Assembly (NCBI RefSeq): GCF_002095465.1
Contig: NZ_MLFP01000001.1
Span: 310,001-374,000, forward strand
Length of the DNA: 64,000 nt
Direction: 5' to 3'
Origin: Pantoea rodasii
GTDB taxonomy: Bacteria; Pseudomonadota; Gammaproteobacteria; Enterobacterales; Enterobacteriaceae
Position numbers and translations under genes: made by a program. Under the pieces are notes generated by a model. The model saw nothing but the letters and a program-made list of their open reading frames with translations. It was not told the origin of the DNA and ran no database searches. Below are positions 40,492 to 49,793 of the stretch, piece after piece (position 1 is the first letter of the stretch; each line of letters opens with the position of its first letter).

Positions 40492-41751
40492 ATGCACAGT
40501 AACGCTTTAAAGATGCTGCTGTCTGGGAAAAAGTATCTGTTATTACAGGGCCCTATGGGGCCGTTCTTCAATGATGTGGCCACATGGCTCGAATCACTGG
40601 AGCGTGAAGCTGTTAATGTAATATTTAACGGTGGGGATCGTTTTTACTGTCGCCAGCGTAAATATTTGCCTTACCTGAAAACCCCAAAAGAATTTCCATC
40701 ATGGCTGCGCGATACGCATAAAGAATACGATTTCGACACGATTCTTTGCTTTGGCGATTGTCGTCCTATGCATCAGGCGGCGAAGCGCTGGGCACAGGCG
40801 AAAGGGATTCGTTTTATCGCATTTGAAGAGGGCTATTTGCGCCCACACTTTATTACGGTAGAAGAGGGCGGGGTCAATGCGTTCTCATCCCTACCACGCG
40901 ATCCAGAGTTTTATCGTCGTTTACCCGAAATGCCTGCCATGCAGGTTGAGAAATTGAAGCCATCAGCCGCGAAGCGTATTGGCCATGCGACTTGGTATTA
41001 TCTTGTGGGCTGGCGCTATCGCCATGAGTTTCATCAGTATCGCCACCATAAGTCATTCTCACCATGGTATGAGGCGCAGTGTTGGGTCAGGGCATATTGG
41101 CGCAAACAGTGGTACGGCTGGCGTCAGCGTAATGTGTTATCGCATTTGCAGAATAGCCTTGATCAACGTTATTTCCTCGCCATTCTGCAGGTCTATAACG
41201 ACAGCCAGATTCGTAACCACAGCCCGTATGAGGACGTGCGCGACTACATTAACGACGTAATCTTCTCATTTTCGAAGAAGGCACCGCGTAACGAGTTCCT
41301 GGTGATTAAGCATCATCCGATGGATCGCGGACACCGTTTATATGGCCCGCTGATCAATAAACTCAGCAAAGAGTATGGCGTGAAGAACCGGGTGATTTAT
41401 GTGCATGACGTGCCCATGCCTGAGTTATTAACCCATGCTAAAGCGGCAATAACGATTAACAGCACTGCGGGGATTTCAGCGCTGATCCACAACAAGCCAT
41501 TAAAGGTGATGGGGAACGCGCTGTACGATATGAAAGGATTGACCTACCAAGGGCATCTTAATCAGTTCTGGACGGCGGATTTCAAGCCGGATATGAAGTT
41601 GTTTAAAAAATTCAAAAATGAACTTTTAAATCGAACGCAAATTAATACGGTTTATTACAAATCAAATTGTGCTTTATTAGGTCAAGGAGATTTAGCCTTG
41701 AAGAGTAAATTAGAGATGAAGAAATCTCTCGGCTTAATCAATAAAACATGA
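40492..41751 (+). CDS. kpsS: Capsule beta-Kdo transferase KpsS
   Basis: Adds the first beta-Kdo to the lipid acceptor. Start chosen at MHSNALKMLLSGKKYL, aligning with E. coli KpsS and spaced well from AAAGG; an ATG and a TTG lie just upstream in frame. Conserved segments are LLLQGPMGPFF, FEEGYLRPHFITVEEGG, VIKHHPMDRGHRLY and TINSTAGISALIHNKPL. The last 40 residues differ from E. coli. Its 3' end overlaps the convergent region 2 gene by 18 bp. Last gene of region 1. Confidence 0.95.
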   Translation: MHSNALKMLLSGKKYLLLQGPMGPFFNDVATWLESLEREAVNVIFNGGDRFYCRQRKYLPYLKTPKEFPSWLRDTHKEYDFDTILCFGDCRPMHQAAKRWAQAKGIRFIAFEEGYLRPHFITVEEGGVNAFSSLPRDPEFYRRLPEMPAMQVEKLKPSAAKRIGHATWYYLVGWRYRHEFHQYRHHKSFSPWYEAQCWVRAYWRKQWYGWRQRNVLSHLQNSLDQRYFLAILQVYNDSQIRNHSPYEDVRDYINDVIFSFSKKAPRNEFLVIKHHPMDRGHRLYGPLINKLSKEYGVKNRVIYVHDVPMPELLTHAKAAITINSTAGISALIHNKPLKVMGNALYDMKGLTYQGHLNQFWTADFKPDMKLFKKFKNELLNRTQINTVYYKSNCALLGQGDLALKSKLEMKKSLGLINKT

Positions 41752-42549
41752 ATCTTCAGTTGATATGCAAAATTCACATTTTTTGGAGTAGATAATGCCA
41801 TCTTTGATTAATGTCACATAAATATCATATACACTATCAGGTAATTCTAGAAGGCTAATGCCTTTCTGGCCTAAAGTTGAATATCCAGATTTAGCATATG
41901 AGTATCTGTTAAAAAAAACTATGGACTCAGGCGCGATAGTTTGTTTCCCCATAGGGAAATTGAATGTTTCATTATTGTTCTTGAGTGTTAGGATAAATTT
42001 AGAATCTCCCCATGAATTCTGTATTATTCCCTTAACAATAAAGTGACCATCTATATGGAGTTTATCGTTTCTTAACCATCGATTTGATACACCAAAGCAT
42101 ACTAAGTCTTCATCATTGATAACAGGGTTGACCTCCAGTATGATTTCATCTTCTAAACTACGAATCGTTATTATTTTTCCATCATGAACCTCCATTAAAT
42201 CTAAATTTTTTAATGCGCTAATTTTTCCTTCAAAACTTAGACCGGAAGTCATAACTTGGACGTTCAAGATGTAAGAGCCATAGGGTAGATCATTTATATC
42301 AATTCCGATGTTTTTATAATTAGTAATGTTACCAGCACTATAATCTATATAAACCCTATCAAAATGATCATAAGAAATGTCTCGATTAAGGTTCTTACCT
42401 AATGGGATCGATTTTTCAATGCCATTCCCTTTAATAATCAGGAGTTGTTTTATTTTAGAGAAACTATCACATTCATATCCAAGAATAAAAGCTGAGCCAT
42501 TTAAATATATTTTACCTAGTTCAATTCTGGCTGTAAATAATTCCGCCAC
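41734..42549 (-). CDS. Beta-rich capsule-locus protein, possibly the C-terminal half of the hydrolase gene
   Basis: I do not recognise this 271-residue protein. It looks like two or more beta-sandwich-type segments (for example LYGSYIL-like LPYGSYILNVQVM and DGHFIVKGIIQNSWGDSKFILTLK), with no signal peptide or membrane helix. The only in-frame start is GTG (42549) with a poor ribosome site. The frame is open upstream to the end of the hydrolase gene and encodes a charged helix (NNEEIIKEIKNKKNLV). Removing one base from TTTT at 42593-42596 joins the two into one protein of about 544 residues. GC content is low. The stop overlaps kpsS. Confidence 0.6.
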   Translation of the reverse strand: MAELFTARIELGKIYLNGSAFILGYECDSFSKIKQLLIIKGNGIEKSIPLGKNLNRDISYDHFDRVYIDYSAGNITNYKNIGIDINDLPYGSYILNVQVMTSGLSFEGKISALKNLDLMEVHDGKIITIRSLEDEIILEVNPVINDEDLVCFGVSNRWLRNDKLHIDGHFIVKGIIQNSWGDSKFILTLKNNNETFNFPMGKQTIAPESIVFFNRYSYAKSGYSTLGQKGISLLELPDSVYDIYVTLIKDGIIYSKKCEFCISTEDSCFID

Positions 42550-42589
42550 AAGGTTTTTTTTATTTTTGATTTCCTTTATTATTTCCTCA

Positions 42590-43369
42590 TTATTTTAATT
42601 TTGGATATTCTACTTCTCCATTGACATTTGATCCAAGTCTAGGGAATATGCCTTCACCATGGGCATAGATTATTGATAGAATTATTGGTATGTTATATCT
42701 CGTAACCCTACTATGTTGCCAAGCTAGCTTGGATTGTGTGAATATAAAATTGAAGTTATTACTTTTCCAAAAAAATGGAAGGTATGGTTTTATTTCGCTA
42801 TCATACTGTATGTCATCAGGTGAGGATATTAAATATATATTGCTTTCTCGAATTCTATTGCTAGCCAGAAGATCGGGTAATAAAGAATCGAGAGTGACTA
42901 TTTTTTCCTGAATATTGGAATTCCCAATCATATAGTTGGAACTCTTCTTCCAGTGTTGACTAACATAGCTACCAATGTTTACCTGAGGGCAACTTGATAT
43001 AATATTTTTGTAATCATATTTTAGACCATAGTATAGGGCAGCACTACCACCTTTAGAAAATCCTAATAGAGTACACTGACTTTTATTAAGTGAGAGGTTA
43101 ATTCTAATGCTCTCAATTAAAGCTATGACAGACTCTTCAATTGAGAAATTCATTTTCTTACATAGGTAGTAAGAGTAGTTATTATCAAAACTATCTTTAA
43201 TCCATAAAATATTAGATCTACATCCAGAAGCGGTATTACCCATAAAATCATATGCTGTTGCAAAACCGGAGAAGACTATCAATAGGTGTCTTCGATCTTG
43301 CTTGGCTCTGGCGAATCTATATTCAACAGTGTTTTCATTATGATTAAATACATTATCTTTATTTTGCAT
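42590..43369 (-). CDS. Alpha/beta-hydrolase-fold capsule protein (XcbB/Asp2-like)
   Basis: 259 residues. Elements in order: LLIVFSGF (first strand and oxyanion region), nucleophile elbow TLLGFSKGGSAALYYG (Ser in GFSKGG), an Asp candidate in LISSPDDIQYD and a His candidate in AWQHSRVTRYN. This resembles alpha/beta-hydrolase proteins of capsule loci (XcbB/CpsF) and of accessory Sec loci (Asp2), some of which act in glycan acetylation. An acyltransferase or esterase acting on the capsule precursor is an inference. A terminator lies 27 bp upstream of its start, so expression probably depends on readthrough. It may be fused to the downstream beta-rich ORF. Confidence 0.7.
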   Translation of the reverse strand: MQNKDNVFNHNENTVEYRFARAKQDRRHLLIVFSGFATAYDFMGNTASGCRSNILWIKDSFDNNYSYYLCKKMNFSIEESVIALIESIRINLSLNKSQCTLLGFSKGGSAALYYGLKYDYKNIISSCPQVNIGSYVSQHWKKSSNYMIGNSNIQEKIVTLDSLLPDLLASNRIRESNIYLISSPDDIQYDSEIKPYLPFFWKSNNFNFIFTQSKLAWQHSRVTRYNIPIILSIIYAHGEGIFPRLGSNVNGEVEYPKLK

Positions 43370-43390
43370 ATTTATATATGTTGGTTTAAT

Positions 43391-43420
43391 TAAATAAAAG
43401 TCGCCTCTATCGAGGCGACT
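43391..43420 (-). terminator. Strong hairpin terminator inside capsule region 2
   Basis: On the minus strand AGTCGCCTC and GAGGCGACT pair perfectly around a 4-base loop, followed by TTTTATTT. It sits just after the polymerase stop (43424) and before the hydrolase start (43369), with little room for a separate promoter. Confidence 0.9.
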
Positions 43421-43423
43421 AAT

Positions 43424-45331
43424 TTACTTGCTAAGTGATTCCATCATTTGAAAATGGGATAACCTTTTCCAAGTGTTAGAATCTACAAATTCTGGATGGT
43501 AGCGAATCAATTCATTTATGCTGAAACTGGCTTCTGTCCATTTATTCAGAAGTTGACATATTTCTGATTTGAAAGTTAGCTCCTCATGATCAAGATTCAT
43601 GCTCTTTTCGTATTGCATAAAGTAATAATAGGATTTTTCAATGTCTCCTAAAGTTCTATACGCGATGGCTAATTTCTTATTAAGTGATGGGTGGCTAATA
43701 GAAAGATTTTCCCATAAATTTAAAGAATTAAGTGCTCTAGACTCAATCCACTCTAAATCTGCCAATATAATGGCAATCTCATCGTCTAAAAATTTATCTT
43801 CATTTAGGTTATTAATTACACCTCTGGCTTTAATAAACTCTCGTTTAACCATAATGCTTTTCAAATATAATTTAACAATGGAAGTCGGTAGTTTATTTAT
43901 ATCCCTGTCTAATGAATCAAATTGATTTATGACTTTTTCATGCTCATTTTTCTTAAATGCTAAAAGGATGATCATCAATCTATGGATTCCATCACTTTTA
44001 GAGTGTACTTCATAATTTTGTAATGACCTATGGCTACCGTCAAAATCCGAAGATATAAAATTAAAATAGGAAAGAATGATATCTAGCTTAAATAGGGCGA
44101 GTACATTTGATTTTATATTTTTATCACTTAATATTATTTCAGTCTGAGTTTTTGCAAGGTCTATATTTCCAATGGAAAAATTATGCAAAATGCTTAAAAG
44201 CTCACCTTCAGTTTTAGTAATAATTTCAGAGGTGCTAAACTGGTGCACATTGAACTCATCCTTATATGTCGAAAATGCTAAAGCTAATAAATAAAGGAAT
44301 GTGTCAGATGTCGTTAAGCTATTACACTGTCTCCAAAGTAATACTGCTTTATCCCAGTTAAAATGTATCATGTAAATTAAAGATTGTAATTTGTACACTT
44401 CACTCTTTTCATAATCAATGCAATCATTAATGCTATCAATTAAATCAATCGATTTGCTAATGCTTCCGCAATGAATCAAAGCTTTAGCATACAGTATTTT
44501 TTCCTCGGAAGTCAGAGTCCTGCTAGGTAATAGATAATGCTCATAAGCATCAACGACTCTGTCCCATTTATTATTAATGCAGGAAGTTGAAATATATTGC
44601 TTAAGCTTATTTTCTTTTAATTCATCGGTGTTCTCTAGACTCATTATAGCCGAAACTACGCGACTGCAATTGTTTGAGTCTATTACAGGGAAGGTTTCTC
44701 TAATCCTTTTTAGATACTTTTCATCAATCAAGAAATTGTTTTTTTGTAGCTTTTTTATTTCATGTGATAGACTCTCAATGTCATTAATTACTGCTCCGAA
44801 CCCTTTGTCATGATAATTAAAATAACCACGGGAATATGTATGATTACCGTTAAAGAAATCGGACTCATCAAATTGATAATATATGACTGGTTTTTGGGAG
44901 TAAGCAAAGTCAAATGCAATCGAAGAGTAGTCAGTGATTAATAAAGATGACTTTAAGATAAGGCTATTAAAAGTATCAGATTTACTAGGTAATTCGATAT
45001 AATCAGGTAACGAAAACTCGGTAATATAGTCTTTAGTATTAGGGTGAGGGCAAAAGATAACACGAGCAAGATTTTTTGACGTTATTTCTTTGAGGACTTC
45101 AGATTTAATGATTTTTTGTATTTCTTTAAAATACTCACTATTTTTAAAGTTTTCATTGTAAATCCTCTTTGATGAGTTATTACTTTCAAATTGGCCGCTA
45201 AGATTTTTTCTCCAGGTAGGCATTATAAGAATGGTTTTATCAATGCACTTTGTGTTTTTTAGTGAATCGAAACGAGGGAAACCAGTTAGTTTTATTTTCT
45301 TTTTCCCCATAAATATATCTGTTTCCATCAC
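43424..45331 (-). CDS. Polymerase fragment: C-half of the phosphotransferase domain plus helical repeats
   Basis: 635-residue open piece. It contains LTGFPRFD, ILIMPTWRKNL, IFCPHPNTKDYI and LLITDYSSIAFDFAYSQKPVIYY, the conserved TagF C-lobe motifs (PHP and TDYSS) that bind CDP-glycerol. From about residue 225 onward it is all-helical with a TPR-like rhythm (for example ILYAKALIHCGSISKSIDLI and LAIAYRTLGDIEKSYYYFMQYEKS). Such regions in capsule polymerases are thought to aid oligomerisation or acceptor binding. Confidence 0.78.
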   Translation of the reverse strand: MMETDIFMGKKKIKLTGFPRFDSLKNTKCIDKTILIMPTWRKNLSGQFESNNSSKRIYNENFKNSEYFKEIQKIIKSEVLKEITSKNLARVIFCPHPNTKDYITEFSLPDYIELPSKSDTFNSLILKSSLLITDYSSIAFDFAYSQKPVIYYQFDESDFFNGNHTYSRGYFNYHDKGFGAVINDIESLSHEIKKLQKNNFLIDEKYLKRIRETFPVIDSNNCSRVVSAIMSLENTDELKENKLKQYISTSCINNKWDRVVDAYEHYLLPSRTLTSEEKILYAKALIHCGSISKSIDLIDSINDCIDYEKSEVYKLQSLIYMIHFNWDKAVLLWRQCNSLTTSDTFLYLLALAFSTYKDEFNVHQFSTSEIITKTEGELLSILHNFSIGNIDLAKTQTEIILSDKNIKSNVLALFKLDIILSYFNFISSDFDGSHRSLQNYEVHSKSDGIHRLMIILLAFKKNEHEKVINQFDSLDRDINKLPTSIVKLYLKSIMVKREFIKARGVINNLNEDKFLDDEIAIILADLEWIESRALNSLNLWENLSISHPSLNKKLAIAYRTLGDIEKSYYYFMQYEKSMNLDHEELTFKSEICQLLNKWTEASFSINELIRYHPEFVDSNTWKRLSHFQMMESLSK

Positions 45332-45980
45332 TTATAATGGAGTTATATTCGTCTTCCGTAGCTGTAAGCATTAAATCGAAATGACAATTATTTATCCATT
45401 TAGAAATGTCATCTTTTGTAACCCCGTGTTGGAGAAATACTTTTTTATGATTACATTTTACTGCAAAAGGATTTAATATATTTCCTAGATGCGAACTGAT
45501 TACATAATCGCAGTTAATTAGATGTGTTTTGTGTAAATCAGAACCATACTCTACCAAATTGAAATTCTTTTTCTTCAATCTGTCCCAGTCCGGGGATTTT
45601 TTGCTAAGTATGAAAGCAGGGATAATATTATGAGGGTTGTTTTTGATAATGCCATCGTAAAGATGTTCAGCATTATCTCCTGCACAGTCATCTCTATCCA
45701 TTAATAACCAGTGTTTAGTTACTTTAGCGGCATTATGTTTTTTTATTGCCACCTTATTTTTATATCTCTTACCTATATAATTTATATTGACTGGTTTTGA
45801 ATTTATACTAATGGAAAGTTCTCCATTAGAAATAGGAATCCAGAATCTAGATTCAATTAGGAAGATACGATCTAGGAAATAACGGTATGAATGTTTTTCA
45901 TAGTGTGGAACAATATTTTTTCCATTTATTTTTAAATCAATATCGTCATCGACCGAACTATGGAAATATCGAACTAGCAT
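45240..45980 (-). CDS. Polymerase fragment: N-half of the CDP-glycerol phosphotransferase domain
   Basis: 246-residue open piece of the broken polymerase. It begins in a beta-rich pre-domain (VDDDIDLKINGKN) and carries the first part of a Glyphos_transf/TagF domain: WLLMDRDDCAGDNAEHLY, CDYVISSHLGN and VFLQHGVTKDDISKWI, whose QHG-type His is a family hallmark. The frame ends shortly after IYGEK. The correct continuation (KIKLTGFPRFD) is in the next fragment. Confidence 0.75.
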   Translation of the reverse strand: MLVRYFHSSVDDDIDLKINGKNIVPHYEKHSYRYFLDRIFLIESRFWIPISNGELSISINSKPVNINYIGKRYKNKVAIKKHNAAKVTKHWLLMDRDDCAGDNAEHLYDGIIKNNPHNIIPAFILSKKSPDWDRLKKKNFNLVEYGSDLHKTHLINCDYVISSHLGNILNPFAVKCNHKKVFLQHGVTKDDISKWINNCHFDLMLTATEDEYNSIISDGNRYIYGEKENKTNWFPSFRFTKKHKVH

Positions 45981-47150
45981 GAGATTTTGATCATGATCAT
46001 CTTTTCAAGGTATGCGACTTGAATATCTGGGTCGCATTGCTTAAAACATCCGAGCATACCAACTTGGCGAGAGAAACCGCAACTTCCTAATTCGAAACTT
46101 AATATGGTGTCCTTTTCGATGTATCTAAAAGTTTCATCCATCAATTTTAAGAAATTAGATTTTTCATCATTACTTAAAAAAGATAAATTTTCCTCTTGGT
46201 TAACTATATGTTTTACTAACCGTAGCATTTCCCATAAAATAGTTCGTTGCATAAATCGCGGAACCGAACCTAATTTTTTCTGATAGTTCTTCAGAGTGGG
46301 GATGTATCCATTTTCAAGGACTACTCCAAATTGCCCTTTATTTAACCAAGCATTATCCATTGTTGAAGATTTATCTTCACGCTTACGATTAAAGTATTTT
46401 GGTTTATCAAAGAAGGCTATTTCATTATTGTTGAGTCCTAAAATATAGTGAGCTACAAATTTACCATCTTCAAATGTGGGTTTTAATGTTTCATCAAATC
46501 TTAATTCATTATCTATATTTTCCATTTTAAAAAATGATAATGGAGCTGAGAATTGAATGTTTTTTTCGAGGTCATCGCTGGTCACTATACTTAATCCGTT
46601 TTTGAAACGGTAGTTTAATGGGTGGCGATCTTCCGCTTTTTTTGTTTCTTCAATATAATATATTTGATTGCAGCAAATTAACTTTAAATTGCTTTTTTTC
46701 TCAGCTAGATTATCGATATTTAAAAAATAGTTTTCATCAACAAAATCATCAGAGTCAATGAAAGTAACCCAGTCTGTCTGAACTTTTGTCAGTCCAAGAT
46801 TTCGAGCTGAAGCTTGGCCACCATTTTCTTTATAAAAGTAATGGATGTTTTGGGGGTATTTATCAACCCATTTTTTTATTTTTTATTTTTGAGTTGTCGG
46901 TCGAGCCGTCATCGACCATTATCAATTGGATGTTATTTTTAAAGTTGAGTGATTGCCCAATGAAACTTTTAAAAAAATCATCAAGATATTTTTCAGAGTT
47001 ATAAACTGCAGACACGACAGAATAGCTAAAATACCCAACTGTTTTAGGCTGCATTACATTATTTAACTTAACTACCCTGTTTTTTTTGAAGTCATTAATG
47101 AAAAGCTTGGGGTCTCTTAATAACTTTCTTATCTTCCTGTTTAACATATT

Positions 47151-48295
47151 TTATTTCTCAACTTGATAATAGTTTTCTAATGATTCTGTTAAAGTTTCAA
47201 TGTAGTTTTCAGGGTGTTCATTTTCAGTATTAAAATCATTTGCGCAGAATGAATGAGGTGCCTGACCCTTGATTTTCAATTCTTTTAGGGCCTTGTAATA
47301 GCTTCTAGCAGATTTAGATCTTATGTTAAAGTAATAGCAGATGTCTCTTTTAATTGATGCCATACCTTTAGTATAACTAAACCAAGGGACAAAAAAGTTG
47401 CTAAGTTTAAATCATTATAGGTTCTAAACTTATTAGATAAAAACGATTTTATTTCTAATTCAAACTCATCCCAAACTTCATTGTACATACTTTTACGCAG
47501 CGGAACATAAGTATGTACTAAGGGGGAATCAACGAGAAAGCTTGTTTTTAAATTAATTAATTCCGATGATTTCAATGAGGCTGTTAAAGTAGGGGTAAGA
47601 ACTCCTTTGGCTTTCATTAATGATAGTTTTTTTGGGAAGTATATAATGATGCTAGACCGTTACTTTCAAAAAAATGATTTTTTGGTAGATCTCTAGCCAC
47701 AAAAACATCGTCATTAAAGTAAATGAAATATTCTGATAAATTATTTATTTTATGTATATTTGCTTCAATTACATGTGAGTTAAATGTTGGCAGGTATTCT
47801 TCTGGAATAATTTCCTTATGATCAACGATGATTACTTTTTTATTTTTTTCTATATTGTACCATTTTGGACTTTGATTATCTGTTACGATGTAAATTTTAT
47901 TTACCCAGGGGATATGCTTTAATATGCTTTTAACTGAGTAAAGCAATTCATTGTGATTAGTAAATCTAGCTTTATCTAATGCATAAGAAGCAGTTGGTTT
48001 TTTATTTGTTGCGCATATAGATTTTTTTATCCATCCACTTTTCATCACTATCATCAACCCAAGTAAAAACAACATCTATTATTAGTTTATTTTCTAAATT
48101 ATCATTCAGTTTTAAATCACTTTTGATTAATATGTCCTGTAATTCTTCTGGGCAATCTATTTCATTTCTAATAGTCGGGTATTTTTTGTTAAGATAATCT
48201 TTAAAAAACAAAGGTGGTGATTTTAAAAATTTCTTTATTTTTCTTGAAAGCATGCTTTTTGCTCTACTATGTTGGTTGTTTTTATAATCCTTCAT
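47151..48295 (-). pseudogene. Stealth-family sugar-phosphate transferase, three frame breaks
   Basis: Read across three breaks this is one protein of about 381 residues. Stealth CR1: [19 protein letters not shown]2: [33 protein letters not shown], then [16 protein letters not shown] and [13 protein letters not shown]3: [21 protein letters not shown]4-like end: PHSFCANDF. The family transfers hexose-1-phosphate units in bacterial capsules. Breaks: T7 at 48022-48028 (one too many), T7 at 47627-47633 (one too few), A6 at 47391-47396 (one too few). The start overlaps the kpsT stop by 14 bp and the stop is 3 bp before the polymerase ATG. Low GC. Confidence 0.8.
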
Positions 48296-48947
48296 GGTTG
48301 ATGTATTTATTTATAGCTTCATCAACGCTTTCCATGTACTCAACTTTGTTATCCCTTCCAATATAAAGCGCTGAATTGCAGAAATTCTTTAAAGAATTAA
48401 GGCTATGCGATACCATCAGAAAGGAGGATTCGTTATGTTTTTCTTTGAATATATAATCGCATTTGCTTTTAAACTTGGCATCTCCAACTGCCATTACTTC
48501 ATCAACTAAATAATAGTCAAAATAAAAAGCCATGCTTAAACCAAAACCTAATCTTGATTTCATTCCTGAGGAATAAGTTTTTATTGGCATGTCAAAGTAT
48601 TTGCCAAGCTCAGAGAAATTCTCGACAAATCCCACCTTTTCTTTTAATTCTTCGGGCTTAGAATATAGACGCGCAACGAACTTTACATTCTCTCGCCCTG
48701 TCAGGCTGCCTTGAAATCCGCCAGAAAGACCAACCGGCCAAGAGATTGTTTTATTGGTAGTGATAGAGCCGCTATCTGGGCGGTCAATTCCACCAATCAT
48801 ACGTAATAAGGTTGATTTCCCCGCGCCATTACGACCTATAAGCGCTACACTCTTACCACTTGGTATCTCAACATTCAGGTCTTTGAAAACATAATGGCGA
48901 CCTTGAGGCGTACGGTATGATTTCGTTAAATTTTCTATTTTAATCAT
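48282..48947 (-). CDS. kpsT: Capsule export ABC ATPase KpsT
   Basis: ATPase of the group 2 capsule exporter. 221 residues with Walker A GRNGAGKST, the Q-loop region GLSGGFQGSLTGREN typical of KpsT, signature YSSGMKSRL, Walker B YYLVDEVMAVGD and switch VSHS. The ATG overlaps the kpsM stop (4 bp). Confidence 0.97.
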   Translation of the reverse strand: MIKIENLTKSYRTPQGRHYVFKDLNVEIPSGKSVALIGRNGAGKSTLLRMIGGIDRPDSGSITTNKTISWPVGLSGGFQGSLTGRENVKFVARLYSKPEELKEKVGFVENFSELGKYFDMPIKTYSSGMKSRLGFGLSMAFYFDYYLVDEVMAVGDAKFKSKCDYIFKEKHNESSFLMVSHSLNSLKNFCNSALYIGRDNKVEYMESVDEAINKYINHEGL

Positions 48948-49720
48948 GATGTGAGCATTGCCTCTTCACGATTGCGATATAACGCAATACCGGTAAATAC
49001 CGTTACTAAACTACAAAGTGCAAGATAACTGAGACTCACGCCATCACTCACATATCCCGGCATAACCGCTTCTCGACTAAGTTCAACAGCATGCACAATA
49101 GGGTTCCATAATATGTATGGCCAATAATCCTTAGGAATTGAATGTAGCGGGTACATAATGCAGGAAATAAAATAGAGTGGTTTAAGTAGTATGGGTAAAA
49201 ACTTTTGAGTTTCGGCAAAGGTTCTTCCCACTACCATAAAAATCAACCCAATTCCGCATGAAAATAGAATCAGCAATCCCCATGTCGCAACTAATTGCAG
49301 GAGGTTGGTAACTTCAAAGTATTCACCTGCCATCCACACAACCACCATCAGCAGAATATAAACAGCAGCATAAATCACGGTTTCTAACAATGCGCGGGCA
49401 ATAATGGTATCGATCGGCTTGACCGGACGGTAATTAAACAGCCCTTGGTTAGCTTCAATCGCACCGACTGAGCGGTTTGTAATATTACTGAAAATAAAGT
49501 ATGGGATAATGCCGTTCAGCAGAAATACCGGGAAAGAGATATCCGGCATGGTGCGGTGCATAATGAAACCAAATATGCCCAGCAGCACCAGCAAATGCGC
49601 AGAAGGCTCTAAAATCGCCCAAAAATAACCCAGGCGAAACTTTCCAAAACGGGTGCGTATTTCACGCAAAAACAAGGCCTTAACGGCAGCTTGCTGGACT
49701 TCGAATCCACTTCTGGCCAT
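48944..49720 (-). CDS. kpsM: Capsule export ABC permease KpsM
   Basis: Six-helix ABC-2-type permease that flips the lipid-linked capsule polymer. 258 residues and closely similar to E. coli KpsM throughout: MARSGFEVQ, FLREIRTRFGKFRLGYFWAILEPSAHLL, MPDISFPVFLLNGIIPYFIF, EANQGLFNYRPVKPIDTIIARALLET and LSREAVMPGYVSDG. First gene of region 3; a JUMPstart element lies 35 bp upstream. Confidence 0.97.
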   Translation of the reverse strand: MARSGFEVQQAAVKALFLREIRTRFGKFRLGYFWAILEPSAHLLVLLGIFGFIMHRTMPDISFPVFLLNGIIPYFIFSNITNRSVGAIEANQGLFNYRPVKPIDTIIARALLETVIYAAVYILLMVVVWMAGEYFEVTNLLQLVATWGLLILFSCGIGLIFMVVGRTFAETQKFLPILLKPLYFISCIMYPLHSIPKDYWPYILWNPIVHAVELSREAVMPGYVSDGVSLSYLALCSLVTVFTGIALYRNREEAMLTS

Positions 49721-49754
49721 TGATTTAACTCATTTGAATTGGGTGGGATTTTTA

Positions 49755-49793
49755 CACGCTACCGCCCCTGGCTTAACAGCTACCAATGCACTG
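49755..49793 (-). promoter_or_regulatory. JUMPstart element with ops site upstream of kpsM
   Basis: On the minus strand the 39-bp block contains GGTAGCTGTTAAGCCAGGG followed by the ops core GGCGGTAGCGTG (49755-49766), almost identical to JUMPstart sequences of E. coli capsule and O-antigen operons. RfaH is recruited by ops to suppress pausing and termination, which fits the long region 3/2 transcript and its internal terminator at 43,391-43,420. Confidence 0.93.

Larger units (their letters stand above)
43424..47147 (-). pseudogene. Teichoic-acid-like capsule polymerase: GT-A + CDP-glycerol phosphotransferase + repeat domain, three frame breaks
   Basis: Read across three single-base breaks this is one gene of about 1,240 residues. 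N-terminal GT2/GT-A domain (about 45-330): YSVVSAVYNSEKYLDDFF, VDDGSTDNS, ENGGQASARNLGL and the DxD-type FIDSDD. Middle TagF-like phosphotransferase (about 390-800). C-terminal helical repeat region. Breaks: T7 at 46871-46877 (one base too many), T4 at 46002-46005 (one too few), and T5/C4 at 45300-45308 (one too many). The same architecture occurs in TagF-like capsule polymerases of Gram-negative pathogens, which alternate a sugar transfer with a glycerol-phosphate transfer. The ATG lies 3 bp after the Stealth gene. GC content is far below that of kpsMT. A glycerol-3-phosphate cytidylyltransferase to supply CDP-glycerol is not in the window. Confidence 0.75.
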
